A stretch of DNA of 64,000 bases from Bradyrhizobium sp. CCGUVB4N (GCF_024199945.1 NZ_JANADP010000001.1:62001-126000); one strand, 5' to 3'; shown: positions 19,580 through 28,811, counted from the stretch's first letter. Made by a program: numbers and translations. Notes: generated by a model not told the origin, from the letters alone.

Positions 19580-21150
19580 TTTCTGCCATCACCCACATTT
19601 CGCGCCTGATCCGCGCCGCGTTCGTCTTTGCGCGCGAGGGCGTGTTCGGCTCCGTCGATCCGAGCCTGGTGCCGCCGCCCGGACAGCTCGCGCTGAAGCT
19701 TGCGCGTATCGTCGAGCGGCGCGGCCCGAAGGATAGTCCGCGCTTGTCGCGCGCACTGACCCGGATGGGCCCGGCCTATCTCAAGCTCGGACAATTTTTG
19801 GCGACACGGCCCGACGTCGTCGGCGTCGGAATGGCGCGCGACCTCGAAAGCCTGCAGGACCGCCTGCCGCCATTCTCGCAGGCCGAAGCAGAAGCTGCGA
19901 TCGCAACGTCGCTGGAACGGCCGCTCAAGGACGTGTTCGTGAGCTTCGGCCCGCCAGTCGCGGCTGCCTCGATCGCGCAGGTGCATCGCGGCGAGATCGA
20001 GCGCGATGGCATGCGCAAGCCGGTCGCGGTCAAGGTGCTCAGGCCGAACGTGTCCGCGCGCTTCCGCCGCGATCTTTCCGACTTTTTCTACGTCGCGCAC
20101 AAGGCCGAGGCCTACTCGGCCGAAGCGCGACGGCTCCGCCTGATCGAAGTCATCAACACGATGTCCCGCTCGGTCGCGATGGAGATGGATCTGCGGCTGG
20201 AGGCGGCTGCGCTGTCGGAGATGGCGGAGAACACGCAGAACGATCCCGACTTCCGCGTCCCGACCGTCGACTGGGACCGCACCACACACAACGTGCTGAC
20301 GATGGAGTGGATCGACGGCATCGCGCTGAACGACCACAAGCGCCTCGCGGAAGCGCAGGTCGATCTGCCCGATCTCGGCCGCAAGGTGATCCAGAGCTTC
20401 CTGCGCCACGCGCTGCGCGACGGCTTCTTCCACGCCGACATGCATCCGGGCAATCTGTTCCTGGACGACGCCGGCCGCCTCGTCGCGGTCGATTTCGGCA
20501 TCATGGGCCGGCTCGGCATGAAGGAGCGGCGCTTCCTCGCGGAAATCCTGCTCGGCTTCATCACGCGCGATTACCGCCGCGTCGCCGAGGTGCATTTCGA
20601 GGCGGGCTATGTGCCCGCGCATCATTCGGTCGAAAATTTTGCGCAAGCCATCCGCGCCATCGGCGAGCCCATTCATAACCGCACCGCCGAGGAAATCTCG
20701 ATGGCGCGGCTATTGACGCTGCTGCTCGAGGTCACCGGCCTGTTCGACATGACGACGCGGCCCGAGCTGATCCTGCTGCAAAAGACCATGGTGGTGGTCG
20801 AGGGCGTGGCGCGCGGTTTCGATCCCAAGCTCGACATCTGGAAGGTCGCCGATCCCGTGGTGCGCGAATGGATCGAGCGCAATCTCGGGCCGATCGGCCG
20901 GGTTCAGAGTGCGCTGGCCGGCGGCGGCGACCTCACCAAAGTGCTGATGCGCCTGCCTGACATCGCCCAGCGCTCGGTCGCGGTGCTGGAGCAGCTCGAG
21001 ACCATGACGCGGGAGGGCCTTCGGCTGTCGCCGGAGAGCATCGCCGCGATGGGGCGCAGCGAGGGCCGCAAGAACCGCTGGCGCACCGTGGCGCTCTGGA
21101 TCATCGCCGCGACCTTCATCGGCATCCTGATCGCCGTCCGGAATCTGTGA
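19576..21150 (+). CDS. ubiB: UbiB ABC1/ADCK-type kinase-like protein for ubiquinone synthesis
   Basis: Membrane-associated atypical kinase-like protein of 524 residues, required for ubiquinone synthesis; it has ATPase activity and probably helps make the membrane precursors accessible. Family motifs are [13 protein letters not shown] (KxGQ), [32 protein letters not shown] and [11 protein letters not shown] single hydrophobic helix ends the protein (about 500-520), as in UbiB. The GTG start at 19576 overlaps the ubiE stop by 4 bp. Confidence 0.96.
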   Translation: MISAITHISRLIRAAFVFAREGVFGSVDPSLVPPPGQLALKLARIVERRGPKDSPRLSRALTRMGPAYLKLGQFLATRPDVVGVGMARDLESLQDRLPPFSQAEAEAAIATSLERPLKDVFVSFGPPVAAASIAQVHRGEIERDGMRKPVAVKVLRPNVSARFRRDLSDFFYVAHKAEAYSAEARRLRLIEVINTMSRSVAMEMDLRLEAAALSEMAENTQNDPDFRVPTVDWDRTTHNVLTMEWIDGIALNDHKRLAEAQVDLPDLGRKVIQSFLRHALRDGFFHADMHPGNLFLDDAGRLVAVDFGIMGRLGMKERRFLAEILLGFITRDYRRVAEVHFEAGYVPAHHSVENFAQAIRAIGEPIHNRTAEEISMARLLTLLLEVTGLFDMTTRPELILLQKTMVVVEGVARGFDPKLDIWKVADPVVREWIERNLGPIGRVQSALAGGGDLTKVLMRLPDIAQRSVAVLEQLETMTREGLRLSPESIAAMGRSEGRKNRWRTVALWIIAATFIGILIAVRNL

Positions 21151-21202
21151 TTGCCAAAAGCGTGATTGCACTGCAATCACACGAGTGATAGCATCGCTAT
21201 CA
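21148..21202. promoter_or_regulatory. coaBC promoter with paired FitA-like operators
   Basis: Two adjacent palindromes lie just before coaBC. The first is 19 bp (21162-21180), TGATTGCA-C-TGCAATCA plus one pair at each end. The second is TGATAGCA-T-CGCTATCA (21186-21202). A further TGATTGCC half-site is at 21148. A promoter fits across them: -35 TTGCAC (21166-21171), 17-bp spacer, -10 TAGCAT (21189-21194). As I recall, FitA of Neisseria binds TGCTATCA/TGATAGCA half-sites, and the coaBC product begins with a FitA-like domain. Confidence 0.65.
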
Positions 21203-21221
21203 TCCCGTGCTGGAGGGCGTC

Positions 21222-22670
21222 ATGGCAAGCCTGACCATCCGTAAGCTCGACGACACCGTCAAAGCCTATTTGCGGCTGCGCTCGGCCAGAAACCGCAGAT
21301 CGGTCGAGGAAGAGGTCCGGGTCATCCTGCGGGAGCTGATCGAGGGCCGCGAGGAGCCGCTGACGCCGTTTGCGGTACCGCCCGAAGCGTCACCTGCAGC
21401 CGCGTCAGCCCGCACCAGCGCCGTCCCCGAGGCCAGCATCACCCTGATTATCGGCGGCGGGATCGCGGCGTTCAAATCGCTCGACCTGATCCGCAGGCTG
21501 AAGGAGCGGCGCATCGAGGTCCGCTGCGTGCTGACCAAGGCGGCAGAGCAGTTCGTCACGCCGCTCTCGGTCAGCGCCCTCTCCCATGAGCGCGTCTACA
21601 CCGACTTGTTCGATCCCCAGAGCGAGTTCGACGCCGGCCATATCCGCCTCGCGCGCGACTGCGATCTGATCGTGGTGGCGCCGGCGACCGCCGATTTGAT
21701 GGCGAAGATGGCCAACGGCCATGCCGATGACCTCGCCAGCGCCATCCTGCTCGCGACCAACCGCAAGGTGCTGCTGGCGCCCGCGATGAATCCGCTGATG
21801 TGGAACAACCCGGCAACCCGCCGCAACGTCGCGCAGCTTCAGCGCGACGGCATCCTGCTGGTCGGTCCCAACTCCGGCGAAATGGCCGAAGCGGGCGAAG
21901 CCGGGGTCGGACGCATGTCGGAAGCCATCGAGATCGCCACTGCTGCCGAGAAACTGCTGCGGCCGCCGGTGCCGCGGCCGCTCGCCGGCAAGCGCGTGCT
22001 GATCACGGCGGGTCCGACCCACGAGCCGATCGATCCGGTGCGCTACATCGCCAACCGTTCCTCCGGCAAGCAAGGGTTTGCGATTGCCGCCGCCGCGCAA
22101 GCTGCCGGCGCCGAGGTGATTTTGGTCAGCGGCCCGGTGGACCTCGACGATCCCGCCGGCGTGACGGTGAAGCATGTGGAATCGGCGCGGCAGATGCTGG
22201 AGCAGGTGCAGGCTGCACTTCCCGCCGACATCGCGATCTTTGCCGCCGCCGTCGCCGACTGGCGCGTCGCCAATGAAGGCGAGCAGAAGCTGAAGAAGAC
22301 TTCGGCCGGCATGCCGCCGCTTCAACTGGTCGAGAATCCCGACATCCTCGCCACGATCTCCAAGCTCACGGACAAGCGTCCGCCGCTGGTGATCGGCTTT
22401 GCCGCCGAGACCGAGCATCTCATCGACAACGCCAAGACGAAGCTCGCCCGCAAGGGCTGCGACTGGATCGTCGCCAACGACGTCTCGCCCGCCACCGGCG
22501 TGATGGGCGGCGATCGCAACACCGTGCACCTCATCAGCAAGAATGCTGAGAACAACGGCGAGATCATTGTTGATTCCTGGCCGGTGATGACCAAGGAACA
22601 GGTCGCCATCGAACTGGTCGCGCATATCGCCAAAAGCGTGACCGACAAATCCCTGGAGCCGGCATCTTGA
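21222..22670 (+). CDS. coaBC: CoaBC with N-terminal FitA-like ribbon-helix-helix domain
   Basis: Bifunctional coenzyme A biosynthesis enzyme: CoaB couples 4'-phosphopantothenate to cysteine with CTP, and CoaC is the FMN decarboxylase giving 4'-phosphopantetheine. The 482 residues divide into a ribbon-helix-helix domain (1-42, [11 protein letters not shown] to [11 protein letters not shown]), a Pro/Ala linker (43-70), CoaC (71-245; His140, PAMN at 187-190) and CoaB (257-478; [23 protein letters not shown]). Ordinary CoaBC is about 400 residues and starts at CoaC. The CoaC clamp cysteine (Cys158 in E. coli) aligns with Ala224. The ATG at 21222 has a GGAGGG site. FitA-type operators lie just upstream. 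The last 4 bp overlap dut. Confidence 0.93.
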   Translation: MASLTIRKLDDTVKAYLRLRSARNRRSVEEEVRVILRELIEGREEPLTPFAVPPEASPAAASARTSAVPEASITLIIGGGIAAFKSLDLIRRLKERRIEVRCVLTKAAEQFVTPLSVSALSHERVYTDLFDPQSEFDAGHIRLARDCDLIVVAPATADLMAKMANGHADDLASAILLATNRKVLLAPAMNPLMWNNPATRRNVAQLQRDGILLVGPNSGEMAEAGEAGVGRMSEAIEIATAAEKLLRPPVPRPLAGKRVLITAGPTHEPIDPVRYIANRSSGKQGFAIAAAAQAAGAEVILVSGPVDLDDPAGVTVKHVESARQMLEQVQAALPADIAIFAAAVADWRVANEGEQKLKKTSAGMPPLQLVENPDILATISKLTDKRPPLVIGFAAETEHLIDNAKTKLARKGCDWIVANDVSPATGVMGGDRNTVHLISKNAENNGEIIVDSWPVMTKEQVAIELVAHIAKSVTDKSLEPAS

Positions 22671-23125
22671 GCACGAAGGTCACCGTCGAACTGCAGCAAC
22701 TGGCCCACGCCGAAGGCCTGCCGCTGCCGGCCTACCAGACCGCGGACGCCGCCGGCCTCGATTTGATGGCGGCGGTGGCGGACAGCGAGCCGATGACGCT
22801 CGCGCCCGGCCAATATGCGCTGGTGCCGACGGGGCTTGCGATTGCGCTGCCGCCCGGGCACGAGGCCCAGGTGCGGCCACGCTCGGGGCTTGCGGCCAAG
22901 CACGGCATCACCGTGCTGAATTCGCCCGGCACGATCGACGCCGACTACCGCGGCGAGATCAAGGTGATCCTGATCAACCACGGCGCCGCGTCGTTCGTGA
23001 TCAAGCGCGGCGAGCGCATTGCGCAGATGGTGATCGCACCAATGGTCCAGGCCGCCTTGGTTCCCGTGACCACGCTGTCGTCGACCGATCGCGGCGCCGG
23101 CGGCTTCGGGTCGACGGGCCGCTGA
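22667..23125 (+). CDS. dut: dUTP diphosphatase
   Basis: Trimeric dUTPase that hydrolyses dUTP to dUMP, keeping uracil out of DNA and supplying dTMP synthesis. The 152 residues show all five family motifs: [19 protein letters not shown], the catalytic [22 protein letters not shown] and the C-terminal [11 protein letters not shown]. The TTG start at 22667 overlaps the coaBC stop by 4 bp, indicating translational coupling. The coaBC-dut pair is also seen in enterobacteria. Confidence 0.96.
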   Translation: MSTKVTVELQQLAHAEGLPLPAYQTADAAGLDLMAAVADSEPMTLAPGQYALVPTGLAIALPPGHEAQVRPRSGLAAKHGITVLNSPGTIDADYRGEIKVILINHGAASFVIKRGERIAQMVIAPMVQAALVPVTTLSSTDRGAGGFGSTGR

Positions 23126-23146
23126 GCCGACAACAAAGGTCTCTCC

Positions 23147-23291
23147 GTTCCCTCCCCCCTTGTGGGGGAGGGGGGGTGCCGCACGGGGATTCTTTCCGTC
23201 GTCCTCTCAACCGCGATGCATCATCAACAAATGAGCACCTTTTCCTTGGCTACCCCTCTCCCTAACCCTCCCCCACAAGGGGGGAGGGAAC
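23147..23291. repeat. 145-bp element with 26-bp perfect inverted ends
   Basis: The 26 bases at 23147-23172 and 23266-23291 are perfect complements; each contains CCCTCCCCC and a central CTTGTGG/CCACAAG. The 93-bp centre has no gene. The element fills much of the 404-bp gap 23126-23529 between dut and divL; the remainder shows no clear promoter or operator. Its shape is that of a non-autonomous miniature element or a rhizobial palindromic repeat. Confidence 0.8.
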
Positions 23292-23529
23292 GCACCTTCA
23301 TTGGAGCGCCAATCGAGTCTCATCTCTTCACCCGCTAACACGCGGCAATCTCAACCGAATCACCCGCAGAATTACGTGCGACTGGAACTCAACGCCCCGC
23401 ATTTTTTTGGGACCGCCTTTGCGTTCACGGTCTGGACTCTTACCGGTGGAGTCGCGGTGGGGGTATTGTCGTTTGATTCGCGCGCGACGGGGGTTGCCGC
23501 GCGTCAATTCGTGCGGTCTTGGGGCAACT

Positions 23530-26034
23530 ATGTCAGGCGTGATCGTGTCGATGCGTCGGACGCTGTTGTCGTGCACTTCGTTGGTGCGCAACGGCTTGTT
23601 GGGAGGCGCTCTCGCAGCGCTGCTGCCGGCTGCGCCGGCTGAGGCCGCCGACCTCGTCGACACACTCTCGATATTGCTGGACTTCAACCGGCAGGAACTC
23701 GCGGTGCTGGCCACCGCGCTGGCTCTGCTCGGCTTCTCGGTCGTGGCCGCGATCCTGCTGATGCGCACACGCGTCGGCAAGGCCAAGACCGAGGCGGCGT
23801 TGCGCGCGCGAATCAGGGACCTCCAGCTGCAAACCGACCGTTTCGGCGCGCTGCTGTTTGCCGAGCCGCAGATCCTGATCTCCTGGCCGGCCGGCGACGA
23901 TCGCGCGCAGATCTCGGGCGACATCGCGATGGTGCTGCCGCGCGATTCGTCGCCGCAGCGCGTGCTCGCCTTCGGAACCTGGCTGCCGCCGGAACCGGCG
24001 CTGCAGATGGATCACGCCGTCGATGCGCTGCGCGAGCGCGGTGACGGCTTCCAGCTTACGCTGACGACCGCCAACGGCCACACGCTGGAAGCGATCGGCC
24101 GCGCCATCGGCGGCCAGGCCATTGTCCGGATTCGCGAACTCTCCGGCCTGCGGCGCGAACTGGCCGAGACCCATCTGCGCTACCGGGCACTCGCCGACGA
24201 AACCGAGATGCTGCGCGGCTTCGCCGCCGCCGCGCCGTGGCCGATCTGGGCCAAGGGCGAGAACGGCGCGCTGACCTTCGCCAATCCGGCCTATGTGCGC
24301 GCGACCGAAGCGACCAGCATCATTGACGCCCAGGCACGCAAGCTCGAGCTGCTCGACAGCGCCGACCGCACCGCCATGGAGCGGGGCCTGAAAGACGCAG
24401 CTCACTTCACCTCGCGGCTGCCGATCGTGATCGGCGGCGAGCGGCGCATGTACGACGTGCGGGCCGTCAATGTCGGCCATGGCAGCGTCGGCGTCGCGAT
24501 CGACGCGAGCGAAGCCGATGCGCTGAGCGCGGCCCTGGTGCGGATGGCTGAGGCGCATCGCCGCACGCTCGATCAGCTCTCTTCCGGCGTGGCCGTGTTC
24601 GACGGCCAGCGCCGGCTCGCCTTCTACAACGATTCCTACCGGCGGCTGTGGGATCTCGATCGCACCTTCCTCGACGCCCATCCCGATGATTCCAGCGTGC
24701 TCGACCAGCTCCGCGCCGCGCGCAAATTGCAGGAGCAGCCGGACTTCCGCGCCTGGAAGGCCAAGCTGCACGAGGCCTATCGCGCGGTCGAGGCGGCCAA
24801 GGACACCTGGTACCTGCCCGACGGCCGCGCGCTGTCCGTCGTCACCACGCCGAATCCCGAAGGCGGCGTCACCTATCTGTTCGACGACGTCACCGAGAGC
24901 CTCGAGCTCGCCCGCCGCTTCGACGGCATGATCCGGGTCCAGCGCGAGACGCTGGACAGCCTCGCCGAGGGCGTTGCCGTGTTCGGCAGCAACGGCAGGG
25001 CGCAGCTGTTCAATCCGGCCTTCCTGCGGATGTGGAAGCTGTCGAACGATGCCATGCGCGAGGAGCCGCATATCCAGACCGTCGAGGGCTGGTGCCATCA
25101 GCTGTTCGACGATCCCGTGGTCTGGCGCCAGATCCGCGAAGCCATCACCTCGATCGAGAACCGCGCCGACGTGCCGCTCAAGCTCGAGCGCAAGGACGGC
25201 AGCGTGCTCGACGGCATGATCCGTCCGATGCATGACGGCGCGACCATGCTGACCTTCCTCGACATCACCGACACCGAGAATGTCGAGCGCGCGCTGCGCG
25301 AGCGCAACGAGGCGCTGGAGACCGCCGACCAGATGAAGGTGGATTTCGTCCACCACGTCTCCTACGAGCTGCGCTCGCCGCTCACCACCATCATCGGCTT
25401 CGCGCATTTCCTCAGCGATCCCTCGACCGGACCGCTGACGCCGAAGCAGGCCGAATATCTCGACTACGTCACCAAATCGACCAATGCGCTGCTGGCGCTG
25501 ACCAACAACATCCTGGATCTCGCCACCATCGACGCCGGCGCCATGAAGCTGGAGCTCGGCCCGGTCGATGTCAGCAAGACCATCGAGCTCGCCGCCGAAG
25601 GTATCCAGGACCGGCTCGCCACCGACCGCATCCGTCTCAAGGTCGAGATCGCGCCCGATGTCGGCAGCTTCGTCGGCGACGAGAAGCGCGTGGTGCAGGT
25701 GCTCTACAATCTGCTTGCCAACGCCGTCGGCTTCTCGCCGCAGGATTCCACCGTCGGGATCAGCGCGCGCCGCACCGAGCGCAGCGTGGTCTTTATTGTG
25801 ACAGATTCCGGACCTGGAATACCCGCCGACATGAAGGACAAGGTGTTCAACTGGTTCGAAAGCCGCTCGCAGGGCTCGCGTCATCGCGGCGCCGGGCTCG
25901 GGCTTTCGCTGGTGCGCTCCTTCGTCGAGCTGCATGGCGGCAAGGTGCAGGTGGATTCGGTCGTGGGCAAAGGCACGGTCGTGATCTGCGACTTCCCGAC
26001 CGACCAGGCGGCGCATCGCGACGCCGCCGAATGA
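23530..26034 (+). CDS. divL: DivL-type PAS sensor with tyrosine in place of the phospho-histidine
   Basis: Membrane-bound histidine-kinase-like protein of 834 residues. Two hydrophobic segments (about 22-38 and 57-78) are followed by PAS-like repeats (about 225-330, 340-450, 465-580) and HisKA/ATPase domains (about 600-825; ATP lid DSGPGIP, GAGLGLSLVRSF). The H-box reads VSYELRSPL, so Tyr612 sits where kinases carry His. This is the hallmark of Caulobacter DivL, which controls CckA and hence CtrA through DivK binding. The start at 23530 is chosen over 23407, which adds an Arg-rich non-family stretch. The stop overlaps the next gene by 4 bp. Confidence 0.88.
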   Translation: MSGVIVSMRRTLLSCTSLVRNGLLGGALAALLPAAPAEAADLVDTLSILLDFNRQELAVLATALALLGFSVVAAILLMRTRVGKAKTEAALRARIRDLQLQTDRFGALLFAEPQILISWPAGDDRAQISGDIAMVLPRDSSPQRVLAFGTWLPPEPALQMDHAVDALRERGDGFQLTLTTANGHTLEAIGRAIGGQAIVRIRELSGLRRELAETHLRYRALADETEMLRGFAAAAPWPIWAKGENGALTFANPAYVRATEATSIIDAQARKLELLDSADRTAMERGLKDAAHFTSRLPIVIGGERRMYDVRAVNVGHGSVGVAIDASEADALSAALVRMAEAHRRTLDQLSSGVAVFDGQRRLAFYNDSYRRLWDLDRTFLDAHPDDSSVLDQLRAARKLQEQPDFRAWKAKLHEAYRAVEAAKDTWYLPDGRALSVVTTPNPEGGVTYLFDDVTESLELARRFDGMIRVQRETLDSLAEGVAVFGSNGRAQLFNPAFLRMWKLSNDAMREEPHIQTVEGWCHQLFDDPVVWRQIREAITSIENRADVPLKLERKDGSVLDGMIRPMHDGATMLTFLDITDTENVERALRERNEALETADQMKVDFVHHVSYELRSPLTTIIGFAHFLSDPSTGPLTPKQAEYLDYVTKSTNALLALTNNILDLATIDAGAMKLELGPVDVSKTIELAAEGIQDRLATDRIRLKVEIAPDVGSFVGDEKRVVQVLYNLLANAVGFSPQDSTVGISARRTERSVVFIVTDSGPGIPADMKDKVFNWFESRSQGSRHRGAGLGLSLVRSFVELHGGKVQVDSVVGKGTVVICDFPTDQAAHRDAAE

Positions 26035-27551
26035 CAGAACCGACCACATTCTCCGTCGCGCTTCATAACGAGACGGCCACCGCGCAATTGATGGCCGACC
26101 TCGCGCTGCTGATCGGTCCCGGCGATACCATCACCCTCACCGGTGATCTCGGCGCCGGCAAGACAGCAGCCGCCCGCAGCCTGATCCGCTACCTCGCCGG
26201 CGACGACGAGCTGGAAGTGCCGAGCCCGACCTTCACGCTGGTGCAGGCCTATGAGCTGCCGGCATTTGCGGTGATGCATGCCGACCTCTATCGCGTCGAG
26301 GATGAGAGCGAGCTCGAGGAGATCGGGCTGTCGCCGCTGCCGGAGGCGACGCTGGTGCTGATCGAATGGCCCGAGCGCGCGCCCTCGGCCATGCCCGCGG
26401 ACCGCATCGACATCGCGCTGACGCATCGTCCCGCACTGGGATCGAATGCGCGCGCCGCCGACGTCACGGGGTATGGCAGGAGCGCAGCGACCGTTGCTCG
26501 GTTGAAGACGTTGCGCCAATTCCTCGATGCGTCCGGCTATCTCGACGCAGGCCGCAGGCACATGGCCGGCGACGCCTCGACGCGTTCCTACGCACGGCTG
26601 GTCCGCGACGATGGTGTCGTCATTCTCATGAACTCGCCGCAGCGCCCCGATGGTGCAGCGATCTACAACGGCAAATCCTACAGTGCCGTGGTGCATCTTG
26701 CGGAGAACATCAAGCCATTCGTCGCTATCGACGAAGGTTTGCGCGCGGTCGGAATCTCGGCACCGAAGATCCACCATATCGATCTCGACCACGGCTTCCT
26801 GATCTCGGAAGACCTTGGCAGCGAAGGCGTGATCGAAGGCGATCCGCCCCGGCCGATCACCGAGCGCTATGAAGCCGCGACCGACGTGCTGGCCGTGCTG
26901 CATGGCAAGGCACTGCCGGAAACGTTGCCGGTGGACGGGCAAACCCATGCCATTCCCGCCTGGGACACCGAGGCATTGCTGATTGAAATCGGCTTGATGC
27001 CGGAATGGTATCTGCCCGATCGCAATGCGCCGTTGAGCGAAGAGAAGCGCGCGGAATTCTTTGCGATGTGGCGCGAGCTGCTGAAGAAGCCGCTGGCCGC
27101 GCCAAAAACCTGGATCATCCGCGACTACCATTCGCCGAATCTGATCTGGCTCGCGGACCGCACAGGCATGGCGCGCGTCGGGGTGATCGACTTCCAGGAC
27201 ACCGTGCTCGGACCGCGCTCCTACGACGTGGTGTCGCTGCTGCAGGACGCCCGCATCGACGTGCCCGAAGCCCTCGAGCTGACGCTGCTGTCGCGCTACA
27301 TCAAGGCGCGCCGCGCTGAGGATGCGAGCTTCGATCCGGCCGGCTTTGCCGAGCTCTATGCCATCATGTCGGCGCAGCGCAACACGCGCCTGCTCGGCAC
27401 TTTTGCGCGACTCAACCGCCGCGACGGCAAGCCGCATTATCTGCGTCACCAGCCGCGGATCTGGACCTATCTGCAGCGTTCGCTGGCGCATCCGGCCCTC
27501 GCGCATTTGCGCGAATGGTATCTCGCTAACGTCCCGCCGCCCCAATCCTGA
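26031..27551 (+). CDS. TsaE fused to AmgK-like sugar kinase
   Basis: Fusion of 506 residues. Residues 1-150 are TsaE, the ATPase of t6A tRNA modification: Walker A GDLGAGKTAAAR, SPTFTLVQAY, HADLYR and EWPER. Residues 165-500 are an aminoglycoside-phosphotransferase-fold kinase with RDYHSPNLIW (catalytic Asp) and GVIDFQDTVLGPRSYD. The second part resembles AmgK, which phosphorylates N-acetylmuramic acid and N-acetylglucosamine at C1 in wall recycling; murU, the next enzyme of that route, is two genes downstream. It overlaps divL by 4 bp. The TsaE call is firm, the kinase substrate inferred. Confidence 0.88.
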   Translation: MTEPTTFSVALHNETATAQLMADLALLIGPGDTITLTGDLGAGKTAAARSLIRYLAGDDELEVPSPTFTLVQAYELPAFAVMHADLYRVEDESELEEIGLSPLPEATLVLIEWPERAPSAMPADRIDIALTHRPALGSNARAADVTGYGRSAATVARLKTLRQFLDASGYLDAGRRHMAGDASTRSYARLVRDDGVVILMNSPQRPDGAAIYNGKSYSAVVHLAENIKPFVAIDEGLRAVGISAPKIHHIDLDHGFLISEDLGSEGVIEGDPPRPITERYEAATDVLAVLHGKALPETLPVDGQTHAIPAWDTEALLIEIGLMPEWYLPDRNAPLSEEKRAEFFAMWRELLKKPLAAPKTWIIRDYHSPNLIWLADRTGMARVGVIDFQDTVLGPRSYDVVSLLQDARIDVPEALELTLLSRYIKARRAEDASFDPAGFAELYAIMSAQRNTRLLGTFARLNRRDGKPHYLRHQPRIWTYLQRSLAHPALAHLREWYLANVPPPQS

Positions 27552-27638
27552 GCTGGAACCGATTTACCGGCTGTTAGCCATCGCGCCGGTATCATCGCCC
27601 GCAGGCCGCCGGAGAAATAGGGGCTGGAGCAAGGGCAG

Positions 27639-27953
27639 ATGGCGGTCAAGACGGACCATCGCGGCAATAGTCGGGTTGTTTTCGAACGCGGAATTCCGGC
27701 CCAGATGATGGGGATCGACGGCACCTGGCGGCGCGAATGCACCATGGAGGACGTCTCCGAAAGCGGCGCCAAGCTGACGATCGACGGCTCGGTCGAAGGT
27801 CTGCATCTGAAGGAATTTTTTCTCGTCCTGTCGTCCACCGGCCTGGCGTACCGGCGCTGCGAACTGGCCTGGGTCAATGGCGATCAGATCGGGGTCAATT
27901 TTCTCAAGCTCGGCGACAAGAAGAAAGCGCGTTCCACAGCCGCCGGGGCGTGA
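27639..27953 (+). CDS. PilZ domain protein
   Basis: Single-domain protein of 104 residues. The cyclic-di-GMP binding signature is present: RGNSR (RxxxR) near residue 8 and DVSESGAK (DxSxxG) near residue 38. It therefore probably binds cyclic-di-GMP and acts through a partner, as it has no other domain. It lies between the TsaE-AmgK fusion and murU in the same direction, which hints at a link between the second messenger and envelope or cell-cycle functions, though this is only context. Confidence 0.85.
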   Translation: MAVKTDHRGNSRVVFERGIPAQMMGIDGTWRRECTMEDVSESGAKLTIDGSVEGLHLKEFFLVLSSTGLAYRRCELAWVNGDQIGVNFLKLGDKKKARSTAAGA

Positions 27954-28079
27954 GAGCAACACACGTCGTACAACCGTCACGGCGGGTGGCTAAGGCCGTT
28001 GAGATGCGGTGCAGCTGACCGGGGCTCGTGCTAGGCTTGCCGCGAACGTAGAGATTCCAGAGGTTCGAGAAAGCGAAGG

Positions 28080-28802
28080 ATGTCCGTCAAACCGACCAAA
28101 TCCATGGTGCTCGCCGCAGGGTTCGGCCTGCGCATGCGTCCGCTGACGGATAAGATGCCGAAGCCGATGGTGCCCGTGGCCGGCCAGCCGCTGCTCGACC
28201 ACGTGCTCGACAAGCTCGCCTCGGCCGGCGTGACCGAGGCGGTGGTCAACGTGCATTATCTGCCCGACCAGATCATCGAGCACACCGCGACGCGCCAACA
28301 TCCGCGCGTGACCATCTCGGACGAGCGCGACCAGGTGCTCGGCACCGGCGGCGGCGTGGTCAAGGCGCTGCCGCTGCTCGGCGATGCGCCGTTCTACCAC
28401 GTCAATTCCGACACGCTGTGGATCGACGGCGTGCGCTCCAATCTGACGCGGCTTGCCGAAAATTTCGATCCCGAGCGCATGGACATCCTGCTGCTGATGG
28501 CGCCCACCGCGACCAGCATCGGCTATAGCGGCCGCGGCGATTACGGCATGCTGCCCGACGGCGCACTGCGCAAGCGCAAGGAAAAGGAGATCGTCCCGTT
28601 CGTCTATGCGGGCGCGGCGATCCTGTCGCCGACGATCTTCGCCGATGCGCCCGAGGGCGAATTCTCGCTGACGAAAATGTTCGACCGTGCCAACGAGCAG
28701 GAGCGCCTGTTCGGCCTGCGCCTCGATGGCGTCTGGATGCATGTCGGCACGCCGGATGCGGTCCACGCCGCGGAAGAGGCGTTTTTGGAGAGCGTGGCGT
28801 AG
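28080..28802 (+). CDS. murU: nucleotidyltransferase, probable MurU (MurNAc-1-phosphate uridylyltransferase)
   Basis: Sugar-phosphate nucleotidyltransferase of 240 residues. The N-terminal signature LAAGFGLRMRPLTDKMPKPM is the nucleotide-binding G-x-G-x-R...PKP motif, and VNSDTLW carries the metal aspartate. The short length and the upstream AmgK-like kinase point to MurU, which makes UDP-MurNAc from MurNAc-1-phosphate in the cell-wall recycling route that bypasses fosfomycin-sensitive MurA. A mannose-1-phosphate guanylyltransferase of the same fold is the main alternative. Confidence 0.85.
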   Translation: MSVKPTKSMVLAAGFGLRMRPLTDKMPKPMVPVAGQPLLDHVLDKLASAGVTEAVVNVHYLPDQIIEHTATRQHPRVTISDERDQVLGTGGGVVKALPLLGDAPFYHVNSDTLWIDGVRSNLTRLAENFDPERMDILLLMAPTATSIGYSGRGDYGMLPDGALRKRKEKEIVPFVYAGAAILSPTIFADAPEGEFSLTKMFDRANEQERLFGLRLDGVWMHVGTPDAVHAAEEAFLESVA

Positions 28803-28811
28803 GCCGCGCTA

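Noticed and set aside
21207..21221. GTG at 21207 as the coaBC start
   Set aside because: The ATG at 21222 has a GGAGGG ribosome site at proper distance and gives the FitA-like start MASLTIRKL. The GTG would place coding sequence 4 bp after the operator.
17855..23125. Replication origin near the mutM-ubiE-ubiB-coaBC-dut block
   Set aside because: In some alphaproteobacteria dnaA is close to mutM, but no dnaA gene, no clustered DnaA boxes and no AT-rich unwinding region are seen here.
23533..26049. Open frame of 838 codons on the minus strand across divL
   Set aside because: The plus-strand frame has clear PAS, HisKA and ATPase motifs. The antisense product is a His/Arg/Asp-rich sequence without motifs, as expected opposite a GC-rich gene.
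27639..28802. PilZ and MurU as a dedicated cyclic-di-GMP-controlled wall pathway
   Set aside because: Only their adjacency supports it; no fusion or shared regulatory site is seen, so it is mentioned as context and not claimed.
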